From the NCBI GenBank assembly GCA_905478795.1, contig CAJQJX010000011.1, forward strand, positions 1 to 64,000: a stretch of DNA of 64,000 nt, read 5' to 3'. A program made the position numbers and the translations under genes. The stretch's first letter is position 1, and every line of letters begins with the position of its first letter. Of the stretch, positions 54,548-63,620 are shown piece by piece. Source of the stretch: an uncultured Flavobacteriales bacterium (lineage in GTDB: Bacteria; Bacteroidota; Bacteroidia; Flavobacteriales_D; Sanyastnellaceae). The notes beneath the pieces were generated by a model. That model had not been told where the DNA came from, did no database searches, and worked only from the letters and a program-made list of their open reading frames with translations.

Positions 54548-55035
54548 GATCCTTGGGCCAAAGCCCGCAGCGCTTCTCCTTCCAAACGGCCATTGAGCCA
54601 TTCACTGCTGACTTCCGAATCCAGCGACTTGTAGAACTCAATGGCTGGGGTGTTCCAATCCAACACTTGCCATTGCATGTAAGCACATCCTCTTCGCACC
54701 GCCTCAGCAGCCACTGCTTGAAACAGGAGCTTGCCGTATCCCCTTCCCCGCTCGTCCTCGGTCACCACCAAGTCTTCCAGAAACAGACACCGACCGTTCC
54801 ATGTGCTGTATTTCTCATAATGCAGCGCCACCCCCACAACCTCATCACGGTCTGCGGGTTCTACCACGAGCAAACCATAGGCCGGGTTGGGCCCAAAACC
54901 ATCTTGCAGTAAGGTATCCTCGCCAATATTGACCTGGTCCAATGCCCGCTCGTATTCCGCCAATTCCCGGATCAGGGCATAAGCCTTAGGAACGTCTCCG
55001 GCCGTGGCCTCTCTGATTCTGCCCGCTGCATTCAT
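54544..55035 (-). CDS. GNAT family N-acetyltransferase
   Basis: A 163-aa acetyltransferase. REATAGDVPKAYALIRELAEYE opens the fold, LFLEDLVVTEDERGRGYGKLLF holds the acetyl-CoA-binding V-x-x-x-x-RGxGxG/K loop, and WQVLDWNTPAIEFYKSL is the C-terminal motif shared with diamine (spermidine) N-acetyltransferases. The likely substrate class is a small amine, but it is not determined. It lies first in a two-gene unit with the aspartokinase. Confidence 0.9.
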   Translation of the reverse strand: MNAAGRIREATAGDVPKAYALIRELAEYERALDQVNIGEDTLLQDGFGPNPAYGLLVVEPADRDEVVGVALHYEKYSTWNGRCLFLEDLVVTEDERGRGYGKLLFQAVAAEAVRRGCAYMQWQVLDWNTPAIEFYKSLDSEVSSEWLNGRLEGEALRALAQGS

Positions 55036-55506
55036 GGATACAAACCTAGGCCACGCAGGCCATCGACATCGAAGCTTTGACACACACTCAAACCGCTGCG
55101 TTCAGTGGAATTCCCACTAGAAATCAAGTGCCTAGAGTCCTGCCCAGCCACCCATCTTTGACAGGGTCCAAGACACAAAACATGGTGTCACTGCAATCTT
55201 GAGGCCTGATCCACCGCGCCCAAAGGACCGGGAGGTTGAGGGTGACGAGCTGGCCTGAGTAACGGTGACAATCAGGCCGCGATTTATGGGTAAGATCAGG
55301 GCGTGGCATACACAGACTTTCTTCGAAATAGGACGCCCTTGACTTGCAGCTTGGCCCGAGAAAAGCAAGGCAGAATTGGTGGTGATTATTTGATTGTGAG
55401 CGGATTGCAATCAATCCACAGAACGGCTTACACGGCTTGTGCTGTTGATAATATTTCTTGCATTCATCGATAGATTCTTGGATTATGCAAACGCAAATCA
55501 ATTTTC
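55036..55506. other. Non-coding region before the 914-aa membrane protein
   Basis: This 471-nt gap holds no convincing gene. It contains a GGCCTGA (55252-55258)/TCAGGCC (55272-55278) inverted repeat and another GGCCTGA at 55203-55209, a LacI-operator-like palindrome at 55390-55414, and an AT-rich end (55430-55506) that probably carries the promoter of the membrane-protein gene. Confidence 0.5.
55390..55414. promoter_or_regulatory. Palindromic operator-like site
   Basis: TTGATTG and CAATCAA are perfect 7-bp inverted arms around an 11-nt centre. The internal ATTGTGAGCGGAT (55393-55405) equals 13 consecutive bases of the E. coli lac operator O1. A LacI/GalR-type regulator site is possible; chance is also possible. 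It is 93 nt upstream of the membrane-protein start. Confidence 0.3.
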
Positions 55507-58251
55507 ATGACCTTCCTTCTATCTGTGGCACCCCCCGTGGTGCTGTTCGCCGTACTCGGATTGCTTTTTCAGAGTTACCGAGACGATAAGCCTGCTTGGC
55601 TATTGGATTTCAAAGCCTTTTCCGCAAAACTAAAAGGGTATTGGACCCCCCTCTTCTTGTTGGTGGCTCCGTTGGCTTTTGCATACAACACTGTGGCTAC
55701 GGCCGTGTATGCGGTCATGGTGCTCTTCGAGTGGATGATCGCCTTGGTGCGCTGGTTGCTCGGTATCGTATTGTGGATCTGGAACAAGGGATTCATGTGG
55801 TATTGGCGCAATGTCATCGTGGTTCCCGTGGTCCTCATTGCGAAGGTTGTTTGGCATTACCTGATTGTGTGGCCTTGGCGCATCTACAAGACCGTTTACC
55901 ATACCATCCGGGACAGTTTCTCCAGAGAAGGAATGCGCATTGGTTGGTGGACCACAACCCTGGTGGCGTCTTTGGTCGGAATTGGATATTGGTTGGCGAG
56001 TTGGTTCGAAATGGACCTCTTCCTCTTCTTGGGAATCCTACTTGCTGAAGTCCCATACCTGTGGGGCATGGGGGTCCTCGCCTCGATGAAGGATACTGGA
56101 GATGTGCAGGGTAAAAAGCGGGCAGATCACCATGGAGTCGGCATTGCCAGCGCAAAAACAGGCATGAAGTATGTCGGTGCTGCAGCTGCCGTATTGCTCG
56201 TCATCTACTTGGTGGCTTATTCCGGTGCCATTCCTGCAGCCGGATACCCCTTGATGGGCTTGCTGATTAATGCTGCCCATGCGGCGGGAATTCTCGGCAT
56301 TGGCGTGTGCCTCGTCCTCTTCCTTTCGCTTGCAGTACTGCCCACCTACATCTTGGATAAGCATGACAATGGGCCATTGGATGAGATGCTGACCCTCATC
56401 AGAATGGGGCGGGACAACGTGTTGAAGGTGCTGCTGGCAGGCTTGCCTGTGTCACTGTTCAGTGTCTTTGTTGGCTTGGTTCCTGTCGCAGTGGTGGGAT
56501 GCGCCTTTTTTGGTGTGACCGCTCTAAAGGAAAAAGCGTTGGGCAATATGGCCGGTGTGGTGGCTGAGGAGGCGGCTTCGATTGATGCGACAGTCTCGGA
56601 TTTGAATTCGGACTTCGCGAAATGGAGCGAGGCGGTAAAGGCCAAGCCGGATGTAGAATGCCGTCAGGCACAAATTGAATACATGACTGCCTTCCCGCTC
56701 AATCTGATTGAGGAGGGAACATCTGCGATGCAGGGGGTTCAAACGGTGGACTACTCCGCCATGAAAGATTCCATGGAGCGTGCCTTTGCAGATCGAGAGG
56801 CAATCCGCATCGCGAGGGTGGCGGATTTAGAGGGGGAGATCGGCGAATTGGACCAGCAAATCAGCCTGGAAATGGATGAGCGTTCCACTTACACGGTCGA
56901 GCGCAGCATGGATGATGGCGAAAGCTGGAGTGTTGTAGCCAATGGCGTAGAGCGGTCTGGATTTGTGGATACAGGGTTGGAGTCTGGTTCAGCCTATCGT
57001 TACCGGGTTACCGCCAACAACCGGAAGGGGAGCAGCGGGCCTGGAAATGTGGCCATGGCATCCACGCGCAGCACAGAGATCACCGGCCCAAGCGGTGTCA
57101 GTGCCCGTGCAGAAGGCAACTTCCGGATTGTTCTGAATTGGAATGACAATGACTGGAATGAAGAGGGATTCAAAGTGGAACGCAGCAATGACGGTGAAGA
57201 ATGGTCTCAGGTGGCCAACCTCGACGCCAACAGCACGTTCTGGGTGGATGAATCCGTTACAGACACGACTTATCAGTACCGGGTAACCTCTTTCCGCGGA
57301 GAGGATCTTTCGGACCCTGTGCGGACATACAGAAGTGCCCAACCGAGTCTGCCGGCACCTTATTCCTCTATTCTCGAGTCGAATTCGAGCAGTGCCCTCG
57401 TGGTGTGGTCGCACAACGCAAATTACCGCAGTGCCAAGCGCGGCGGAGAGGCCAAAGACGGGGAAGGTGCTGCGTTGAGCTATGATGGTCTGAGCCGTCT
57501 GGAGGAGTTGCAGCAAGCCCGATCCATGAGGGTCGGAGAGCGGGATCAAATTCTGACTGATGCGGCTGATGATGCCGATTATGTGATGCCTAGGGTGACG
57601 TTGCTGGGCAGTTTACCGGCTCAAGAAGATGCATCGCGTGCCATGCGGATCCTCACTTTCTTGCTGGGTATGTTGGCGCTGGCCTTGCTAGCGGGTTGTG
57701 CCCTCTGCACGATTATCGCCTATTCAGGCATGGTGACCCAAGATGTGGTGCGCCTGACAGATGGGGACCAATTCTATTTCGTGGAAGAAGTCAGGGCCGT
57801 TCGCAAGGCACATGACAACCAACCGTTGCTGGGATTCCTGTTGCTGGGATTAACAGGGGTTCCTATGGCGAACCTGCTTTCCGGCCTGGTCCTAGGAATG
57901 CTCGGTGCACTCATGGCATTGACTTCTCCCTTTGGTCTTTCCATGCCCGATATCGACTTCGACATTGAGACTGAATGGTCAACCGGGGAACTCTTCGGTG
58001 CAGTGTCTGCCGGAGATATTGGCGACGACATGGAGATGACTGGAGACGGCACAGTGGAAGGAGAGGAAGACGAAATGCCATCGATGCGTGAGTACGTCAT
58101 CCAAGGTGGAACTACTGTCTGGAGGGAAATCACAAATGAATTTGGAGCCACACAGTACGACCTCATTCGAGCGGCGAATGGTCACCTATCCGATAACGAA
58201 TGGAAGGGACTGAAAGCAGGCACGGTCATCGCATTGCCTGCGGATAATTGA
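55507..58251 (+). CDS. Polytopic membrane protein with FN3-like repeats and a C-terminal LysM domain
   Basis: A 914-aa protein of unknown function. About nine membrane helices fill residues 1-340, many Trp/Tyr-rich (WWTTTLVASLVGIGYWLASW). A soluble region (about 345-710) has a coiled part (LEGEIGELDQQISLEMDE) and two fibronectin-III-like modules (about 460-522 and 525-612; YTVERSMDDGESWSVV, FKVERSNDGEEWSQVA). Two more helices follow (about 712-742 and 773-805), then an acidic linker and a LysM domain (860-911; REYVIQGGTTVWREITNEFG). If the LysM is extracytoplasmic it would bind peptidoglycan. The gene stands alone between a 471-nt non-coding region and a strong terminator. No known family matches by eye. 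Confidence 0.8.
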   Translation: MTFLLSVAPPVVLFAVLGLLFQSYRDDKPAWLLDFKAFSAKLKGYWTPLFLLVAPLAFAYNTVATAVYAVMVLFEWMIALVRWLLGIVLWIWNKGFMWYWRNVIVVPVVLIAKVVWHYLIVWPWRIYKTVYHTIRDSFSREGMRIGWWTTTLVASLVGIGYWLASWFEMDLFLFLGILLAEVPYLWGMGVLASMKDTGDVQGKKRADHHGVGIASAKTGMKYVGAAAAVLLVIYLVAYSGAIPAAGYPLMGLLINAAHAAGILGIGVCLVLFLSLAVLPTYILDKHDNGPLDEMLTLIRMGRDNVLKVLLAGLPVSLFSVFVGLVPVAVVGCAFFGVTALKEKALGNMAGVVAEEAASIDATVSDLNSDFAKWSEAVKAKPDVECRQAQIEYMTAFPLNLIEEGTSAMQGVQTVDYSAMKDSMERAFADREAIRIARVADLEGEIGELDQQISLEMDERSTYTVERSMDDGESWSVVANGVERSGFVDTGLESGSAYRYRVTANNRKGSSGPGNVAMASTRSTEITGPSGVSARAEGNFRIVLNWNDNDWNEEGFKVERSNDGEEWSQVANLDANSTFWVDESVTDTTYQYRVTSFRGEDLSDPVRTYRSAQPSLPAPYSSILESNSSSALVVWSHNANYRSAKRGGEAKDGEGAALSYDGLSRLEELQQARSMRVGERDQILTDAADDADYVMPRVTLLGSLPAQEDASRAMRILTFLLGMLALALLAGCALCTIIAYSGMVTQDVVRLTDGDQFYFVEEVRAVRKAHDNQPLLGFLLLGLTGVPMANLLSGLVLGMLGALMALTSPFGLSMPDIDFDIETEWSTGELFGAVSAGDIGDDMEMTGDGTVEGEEDEMPSMREYVIQGGTTVWREITNEFGATQYDLIRAANGHLSDNEWKGLKAGTVIALPADN

Positions 58252-58273
58252 ACACATTTTCTTGTTGCAATGG

Positions 58274-58300
58274 GACCCGCTTCGGCGGGTCTTTTTGTTT
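58274..58300 (+). terminator. Rho-independent terminator after the 914-aa gene
   Basis: GACCCGC-TTCG-GCGGGTC (7-bp perfect stem with a tetraloop) followed by TTTTTGTTT. Confidence 0.92.
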
Positions 58301-58381
58301 CAAGTGAAGGGTGTTTTCAGGGCACTCACCAAGATGGACCCGCGATAATTTGTTGCGCTGAAACGTAGATTGCCGTTCGAT

Positions 58382-58885
58382 ATGCCTGAAGGAATCAGTC
58401 CCCTCGATATTGTGCTGGCCATTCCACTGCTGTGGGGAGCCATCCGTGGAATCCGCCGCGGCCTCATCTTGGAAGTCACAGGATTGGCCGCTCTTTTTTT
58501 GGGGGCTTATGCCGCCCTTTTTGGTTCTGACATCGCGGCAGGCTGGCTCGATGCGCAATTCGCCATTGGCAAGGCCTACCTCGGAATCCTCTCCTTTGCT
58601 GTGACCTTTATTGCGGTGGCCGTGGGGGTTCACATGCTGGGCAGGTTGCTCGAGAAGATGGTCGATATCACCGCATTGAAACCGTTGGATCGAATGGCGG
58701 GCTTGGTGTTTTCCGTGGGGAGATCGTGGCTGTTCTGGTCGATTTTGCTCCTGGTGATCCAAGGTTCCCTTGGCACCGATTGGCTGCCCAGCGCTTGGCT
58801 TTCAGATAGCCAACTTTGGCCCTGGTTGGATGCTACAGCGCGCACCTTACTTCCCCTTATCGACCCTTGGGTGCCCCAATTTTAA
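58382..58885 (+). CDS. cvpA: CvpA family membrane protein
   Basis: A 167-aa protein with four helices. ISPLDIVLAIPLLWGAIRGIRRG at the N-terminus and VGVHMLGRLLEKMVDITALKPLDRMAG are family hallmarks. CvpA was found through colicin V production in E. coli and is linked to envelope stress and cell-surface maintenance; the molecular function is not settled. The ATG at 58382 is preferred over a TTG at 58370. Confidence 0.9.
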   Translation: MPEGISPLDIVLAIPLLWGAIRGIRRGLILEVTGLAALFLGAYAALFGSDIAAGWLDAQFAIGKAYLGILSFAVTFIAVAVGVHMLGRLLEKMVDITALKPLDRMAGLVFSVGRSWLFWSILLLVIQGSLGTDWLPSAWLSDSQLWPWLDATARTLLPLIDPWVPQF

Positions 58886-58934
58886 GTGACTTCAACTTCA
58901 GTCAACTCCTCTGGTGACTGTTATGAAGCAGCAA

Positions 58935-60644
58935 TCAAACGCTGACTTCGACACCCAGATCTTTGCCCAGGGCTGCAATACGGGACCCCAGCTGTTGCCA
59001 AGCTTCAGCATGTGGCACGCCTTCCAACCAGTCCGCACGCACCGAGAAATAGAACTTGATTTTGGGTTCAGTGCCCGAGGGGCGGGCTGTGACTATAGCG
59101 CCGTCAGAGGTCATGAATTGCACCACGTTGGATGGTGGCATTCCATTCCAACCCTCGAGGTGGTCGCGGACCTCTGCAATGGTCTCTCCTCCCAATGAGG
59201 TCGGTGGATTTGTGCGAAAACCTGACATCATTTCGCGGATTTCATCGGCTCCCTTGATGCCTTCGCGCTTGAGCGACACCAGCGCTTCGCGGTACATGCC
59301 GTAGTGGCGGTGCAGGTCCCTCAACCGGTCGAGCAGGGTTCGGCCCTTGCGCCATTCCACATGGGCCATCTCGGCAATCATAGCCGCAGCTGCAATGGCG
59401 TCCTTATCGCGCACCTCATCGCCAATGAGGTAGCCATAACTTTCCTCTCCTCCCACGAGGAACTGCCCACTCTCCTCACGGCTGAGGATTTCGGCTGCAA
59501 TCCATTTGAATCCGGTCAAGGTCTCTGCTACCGGAACGTCAAAGGCATCGGCAATTTCCGAGATCAACCGCGTCGTCACGATGGTGCGGGCTACAAAATC
59601 ACCTTCATTCAACCCGCCGCGGTCGGCTTTGTTGCGCAGCACATATTGCACCAATAGAGACGCTATTTCATTTCCATTGAGCAGGCGAAACTGACCATCG
59701 GTCTCGCGGACTGCAGCCCCCACCCGGTCGGAATCGGGATCAGTAGCCAACACCAATTCAGCGCCAACTTCTTCTGCACGATCCAAGGCCATCCGCAGCG
59801 CGCTGGCCTCCTCTGGATTGGGCGACTCCACCGTAGGGAAAGCCCCATCCGGATCAGCTTGCGCCGCCAAAACCTCTATGTTTCTGAAACCACAGGCTTC
59901 CAAGGCAGGGGCCATACTCACGGTACCGGTTCCATGCAGGGGCGAATAGACCACACTTAAATCTGAGCCTTCGGTGATCAATTCATGATCCAGCCGGTGT
60001 GCGGCGATCGTATCATAATACGCGCGGTCAATTTCGGGGCCAATGGTCACGATGCGGGCATCGGCGGCATCGGCGCGCTTGACAGCCTCAAGGCCTTTCA
60101 CGGCACGGACGCAGGTAATGATGCCCTTGTCATGGGGTGGTACAATCTGACCGCCATCTCCCCAATACACCTTATAACCGTTGTATTCTTTGGGGTTGTG
60201 GCTGGCTGTGATGACAATGCCCGCCTGACAGCCGAGCTGTCGGATGGCAAAACTGAGCTCCGGGGTAGGGCGCAGTCCCTCAAACACGTAGGCTACAATG
60301 CCATTGCCCGCCAGCACCTCTGCGGCGACCTGCGTATAGGTATCGCTGTCATGACGGCTGTCGTGCGCAATGGCCACGGCCTTGTCTCCGGGATGGTGGA
60401 CAGCGATGTAATCGGCCAAACCCTGTGTCGCCACAGCCACTACCGCGGCATTCATCCTGTTGGTGCCTGGCCCCATGATGCCGCGCATTCCGCCGGTTCC
60501 AAAGGCCAAATCCTGGTGAAAAGCCTCGAGCAAAGGCGTGGTGTCCGCGTCGTCGAGCATGCGCTGCACAGCGTCGCGCGTTTCCGCGTCATACGGTGCT
60601 TGCGTCCAAGCTTGGGCTTTGGCCCGAATCGCATCCAAATTCAT
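58935..60644 (-). CDS. Phosphohexomutase (phosphoglucomutase/phosphomannomutase, PgmB type)
   Basis: A 569-aa alpha-D-phosphohexomutase. The phospho-Ser is in ITASHNPKEYNGYKVYW (about 152-168), the metal loop in DPDSDRVG, the sugar loop GGEESYGY, and the phosphate site RPSGTEPKIKFYF near the C-terminus. The length and these motifs match the long Bacteroidota/Firmicutes PgcA-type enzymes. It supplies sugar 1-phosphates for envelope polysaccharides, next to rfbD. The ATG at 60642-60644 gives the standard N-terminus. Confidence 0.95.
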   Translation of the reverse strand: MNLDAIRAKAQAWTQAPYDAETRDAVQRMLDDADTTPLLEAFHQDLAFGTGGMRGIMGPGTNRMNAAVVAVATQGLADYIAVHHPGDKAVAIAHDSRHDSDTYTQVAAEVLAGNGIVAYVFEGLRPTPELSFAIRQLGCQAGIVITASHNPKEYNGYKVYWGDGGQIVPPHDKGIITCVRAVKGLEAVKRADAADARIVTIGPEIDRAYYDTIAAHRLDHELITEGSDLSVVYSPLHGTGTVSMAPALEACGFRNIEVLAAQADPDGAFPTVESPNPEEASALRMALDRAEEVGAELVLATDPDSDRVGAAVRETDGQFRLLNGNEIASLLVQYVLRNKADRGGLNEGDFVARTIVTTRLISEIADAFDVPVAETLTGFKWIAAEILSREESGQFLVGGEESYGYLIGDEVRDKDAIAAAAMIAEMAHVEWRKGRTLLDRLRDLHRHYGMYREALVSLKREGIKGADEIREMMSGFRTNPPTSLGGETIAEVRDHLEGWNGMPPSNVVQFMTSDGAIVTARPSGTEPKIKFYFSVRADWLEGVPHAEAWQQLGSRIAALGKDLGVEVSV

Positions 60645-60648
60645 TGTT

Positions 60649-61536
60649 TCAATCCGTTTTGCTGCGGTCCAATTTCGCACCCAAACAGCGTTCAAGCCCT
60701 ACTTCCCATGAAATAGGAAGGCATCCTAACCGCTTAAAAAAATCGCGTTCGTCCAATTTGCTGTAGGCCGGTCGGGAAGCACGGGTGGGAAAAGCGTCGG
60801 ACGATACAGGCTCCACCCTCACGTGCGGCGCGCTGTGCTGCATGATTTCCGAAGCAAAGCCATGCCAATTGGTGACTCCGGAGTGGCCGTAATGGTGAAC
60901 CCCTGCAATCGCCATTTCTTCTTCTTGTCCCAATCGCACCCAGCTCAGCAAATCTGCTGCGAAGTCACCAACATGGGTCGGACACCCCCATTGGTCATCG
61001 ACCACGGTCAAAACATCCCGGCTTTTGGACAGGCGCAACATGGTATTGAGAAAATTCTGGCCATCGCGGTCATAAAGCCAGCCCACCCGCACGATGGATG
61101 CGGATGGACATGTCGCGAGGAGTGCGGATTCTCCAGCGAGTTTGCTCGCACCATACACGCCCGTCGGCCCCGTAGGATCTGCAGGCAAGTAGGGGTGCTT
61201 TCCCTGACCATTGAATACGTAATCTGTACTGATGTGGATGACCTTGATGTTGCGGGCGGCACAGGCGGCGCCCAAATGCCCGGGAGCCTCCCCGTTCACT
61301 CGGAAGGCCATATCCCGGTCATCTTCTGCCGCGTCTACTGCGGTGTAAGCCCCGCAGCTCAAGACGACATCGGGCTGGGCCTCGTCAATGGCCTGGGGAA
61401 TCGATTCGGGGGCTGACAGATCCATTCGGTCACGTCCCAAGGGAATCAAAACCATGCCGTCGGCCGCCTCGCTTCCCGAGAGGGCGTGCAATCGACCGCC
61501 CAATTGACCCGTTGTACCCGTGATGGCTATCCGCAT
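60649..61536 (-). CDS. rfbD: dTDP-4-dehydrorhamnose reductase
   Basis: A 295-aa NADPH-dependent SDR-type enzyme, last step of dTDP-L-rhamnose synthesis. The N-terminal ITGTTGQLGGRL binds the nucleotide; STDYVFNGQGKHPY and YGASKLAGE (catalytic YxxxK) are diagnostic, as is WLYDRDGQNFLNTML. It lies 4 nt upstream of the phosphohexomutase gene on the same strand. rfbA, B and C are not in the window. The ATG at 61534-61536 gives the conserved start. Confidence 0.95.
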   Translation of the reverse strand: MRIAITGTTGQLGGRLHALSGSEAADGMVLIPLGRDRMDLSAPESIPQAIDEAQPDVVLSCGAYTAVDAAEDDRDMAFRVNGEAPGHLGAACAARNIKVIHISTDYVFNGQGKHPYLPADPTGPTGVYGASKLAGESALLATCPSASIVRVGWLYDRDGQNFLNTMLRLSKSRDVLTVVDDQWGCPTHVGDFAADLLSWVRLGQEEEMAIAGVHHYGHSGVTNWHGFASEIMQHSAPHVRVEPVSSDAFPTRASRPAYSKLDERDFFKRLGCLPISWEVGLERCLGAKLDRSKTD

Positions 61537-61609
61537 TCTACAAAGAAAATGACCCCGCCCTTGGTTTTGGCACGCAATGTGCATAGCCAACAACATCAAA
61601 GCGTTCACC

Positions 61610-62299
61610 ATGAAAAACCACCGCTCCCCTTCCCTCATATCAACGGCCCAAAGTCTTGCCTTGGTTGTTGCCCTGTTCTCGGCTTCTGCGGCAGAGGCGC
61701 AATGCTGCAATCAAGGGCGGCACCAGCGTCCGGGCTCATTTGAGCTGTCGGCAGGCGCCACACAGTTGGCCCTCACCGAATCAAACCTGGTCCCATTTCA
61801 TGCGGACCTGACTTATTTTTCCCGCAGCAGAGGTCCTATTCGCAGCGGAATACGTTTGGGAATCGTACGGTTGGGCAGCAGCTCTATAGACGATTCGCCG
61901 TCCTTACCCAACAGCAGCGAGAACGCCGCGAACACCCAATACCGCATGCTCCTTCCAGGCATGAGCGGCGTCCTGAGGCTGGACCCCTTGCGCGGCGGTT
62001 TCCGTCCTTTTGTTGAAGCTGAAGCCGGTGTGGACGCCACTTTTGTTGACCGCCGTGCACTGAACGGTGCTGGGGAGCGCATCGGGTATGACATCACCAC
62101 CTTTCAACCCGCGCTGCAATACGGCTGGTCAGCAGGGGTTCGGGTCCGCTTGAGCAGGGGTGCTTTTTTAGTCATGCGCTACGGAAACAAGCACGGTGGC
62201 TCGCTCAATATCCCCCTCGAAGAAGGTCCTGAAAGCCAATTCGAATCTGCAGATGGCGATCGGCAAACGGCAACCGTTGGTTTGAGCTTTGGGCTTTGA
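61610..62299 (+). CDS. Outer-membrane beta-barrel family protein
   Basis: A 229-aa protein with signal peptide MKNHRSPSLISTAQSLALVV...EAQ (about 1-30). The mature part is rich in alternating strands (GSFELSAGATQLAL, GIRLGIVRLG, FVEAEAGVDATFV, YGWSAGVRVRLSRGAFLVMRYG, TATVGLSFGL), as in 8-stranded porin-like barrels. A CC pair near the mature start is unusual. Function unknown. It ends one base from the convergent permease gene. Confidence 0.8.
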   Translation: MKNHRSPSLISTAQSLALVVALFSASAAEAQCCNQGRHQRPGSFELSAGATQLALTESNLVPFHADLTYFSRSRGPIRSGIRLGIVRLGSSSIDDSPSLPNSSENAANTQYRMLLPGMSGVLRLDPLRGGFRPFVEAEAGVDATFVDRRALNGAGERIGYDITTFQPALQYGWSAGVRVRLSRGAFLVMRYGNKHGGSLNIPLEEGPESQFESADGDRQTATVGLSFGL

Positions 62300-62300
62300 T

Positions 62301-63539
62301 TCAAGCCGCCCGCATGGCTTCTACGGGATCCATGCGGGCAGCTTGAAGGGCTGGAGCCAGTCCAGCAATCACCCCACTGATCACGGCTATGCCCAAACCG
62401 AGCAAAAACCGATCGGGCCCGAAGACCAAAGACATCCCCTCTGAGAGCACATTCACCATCACCACGAGCAGCCCGACGGCGAACAGCGCCAAAAGGGCGC
62501 CCATGATGCACAATGCCACCGCCTCTGTCAGAAACTGAGCCAGTATAAAGCTGCGCTTGGCCCCCAGGGCTTTTTGAACCCCAATCAACGGAGTGCGTTC
62601 CTTGACCGAAACAAACATGATGTTGGCCACTGAGAAGCAGCCGATTAAAATGGCAAAGGCCCCAATGAACCAAACGCCATACTCCACCTGACCGAACAAT
62701 ACATCGATGAAGGCCGTGAGCATGTCTACCTCATTCACCGCGAAGTCCGATTCATCTCGCGGGTGTAACCTGCGGATGGGCCTGTAAGCTGCGATGACTT
62801 CACCGCGCAAAGTCTCCAAATCCACCCCCTCTTTGGCCCGAATTAAAATGCTCGCCTTGAGCGCTTTAAAGTTGAGCAACTGCTTGGCAAAAGTGACCGG
62901 AATCAATGCCAAATCATCTGAGCCTTCTCCCACAATGGACGTTCCTTCTTGGGCCAGAACACCAATGACCCGCGCCGTTCTTCCCGCGACGGTGCATGAT
63001 TGGCCTATCGCGTTGCCATTGGGAAACAAACGGTCTACCAGTTTTTTTCCGAGCAGGACCACTGGAATCGACGCTTGAACCTCCCTCGGAGTAAAAAACC
63101 GCCCCTCGGCGATGTCGAGCTCGATGGCATCGAGGTAGTCCAATGTTACCGCGGCCAGCCTGGCTCCTTGAAAACTGCTGCTGCCTTTTTCGATGGTGAC
63201 CATGCTGCCAGTCTGAAACGCGATGCTTCTCGCAGAAGGCAGTCTGCCCTGCAGCAACTCGGCATCTTCCAAGGTTGGATCTTCTCGCAAAGCGTACTTC
63301 CACCAAGGATATCCTGCAGAGAAGGTCCACGGCATCTTCTCCACAAACAGAACATCACTTCTCACCGAACTGAAGATTCCCTTGAGGTTTTCTTCGAGCG
63401 AATCTGATACCGCAAAGACAGCCGTGATCATGAAGATGCCAATCATGACCCCAAGCAGGGACAGGAGGGTCCTGAGCCGGTTGGTCACCAGCGCTTGCCA
63501 TGCCTGAATAAAACTCTCAACAAACAGTCTGCGCGACAT
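62301..63539 (-). CDS. MacB/FtsX-type ABC transporter permease
   Basis: A 412-aa inner-membrane protein. MSRRLFVESFIQAWQALVTNRLRT leads to helix 1 (LLSLLGVMIGIFMITAVFAV); a MacB_PCD periplasmic core spans about 45-280; the FtsX domain with three helices (about 290-405) includes VSVKERTPLIGVQKALGAKRSFILAQFL and ends PALQAARMDPVEAMRA, the standard EALR-type tail. Family members drive lipoprotein release or macrolide/peptide export. The ATPase is not adjacent here. It is divergent from purH with an 81-nt gap. Confidence 0.9.
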   Translation of the reverse strand: MSRRLFVESFIQAWQALVTNRLRTLLSLLGVMIGIFMITAVFAVSDSLEENLKGIFSSVRSDVLFVEKMPWTFSAGYPWWKYALREDPTLEDAELLQGRLPSARSIAFQTGSMVTIEKGSSSFQGARLAAVTLDYLDAIELDIAEGRFFTPREVQASIPVVLLGKKLVDRLFPNGNAIGQSCTVAGRTARVIGVLAQEGTSIVGEGSDDLALIPVTFAKQLLNFKALKASILIRAKEGVDLETLRGEVIAAYRPIRRLHPRDESDFAVNEVDMLTAFIDVLFGQVEYGVWFIGAFAILIGCFSVANIMFVSVKERTPLIGVQKALGAKRSFILAQFLTEAVALCIMGALLALFAVGLLVVMVNVLSEGMSLVFGPDRFLLGLGIAVISGVIAGLAPALQAARMDPVEAMRAA

Positions 63540-63563
63540 GTTGGCTAAGCTAAGGACAGCGGG

Positions 63564-63595
63564 TTGGAGAAGGGGGCCAACGTGCTCTAATTTCG
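63564..63595 (+). promoter_or_regulatory. Promoter of purH
   Basis: TTG at 63564-63566 and TAATTTCG at 63588-63595 (TAnnTTCG) are 21 nt apart. The purH ATG follows 25 nt later. Confidence 0.5.
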
Positions 63596-63620
63596 CGTCT
63601 TCGCAAAGCCCCACACCACC

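Noticed and set aside
55390-55414. Cloning-vector contamination explaining the lac-operator-like match
   Set aside because: Only 13 bases match and the flanks are unlike any vector lac region I know; the palindrome is better explained as a natural site or chance.
55124-55501. 125-codon minus-strand frame in the long non-coding gap, and an overlapping frame with a GRGGSGLKIAV stretch
   Set aside because: No homology-like pattern along the length, odd composition (many Cys/Tyr/Gln); the glycine-rich match to a kinase G box is too short to call a pseudogene.
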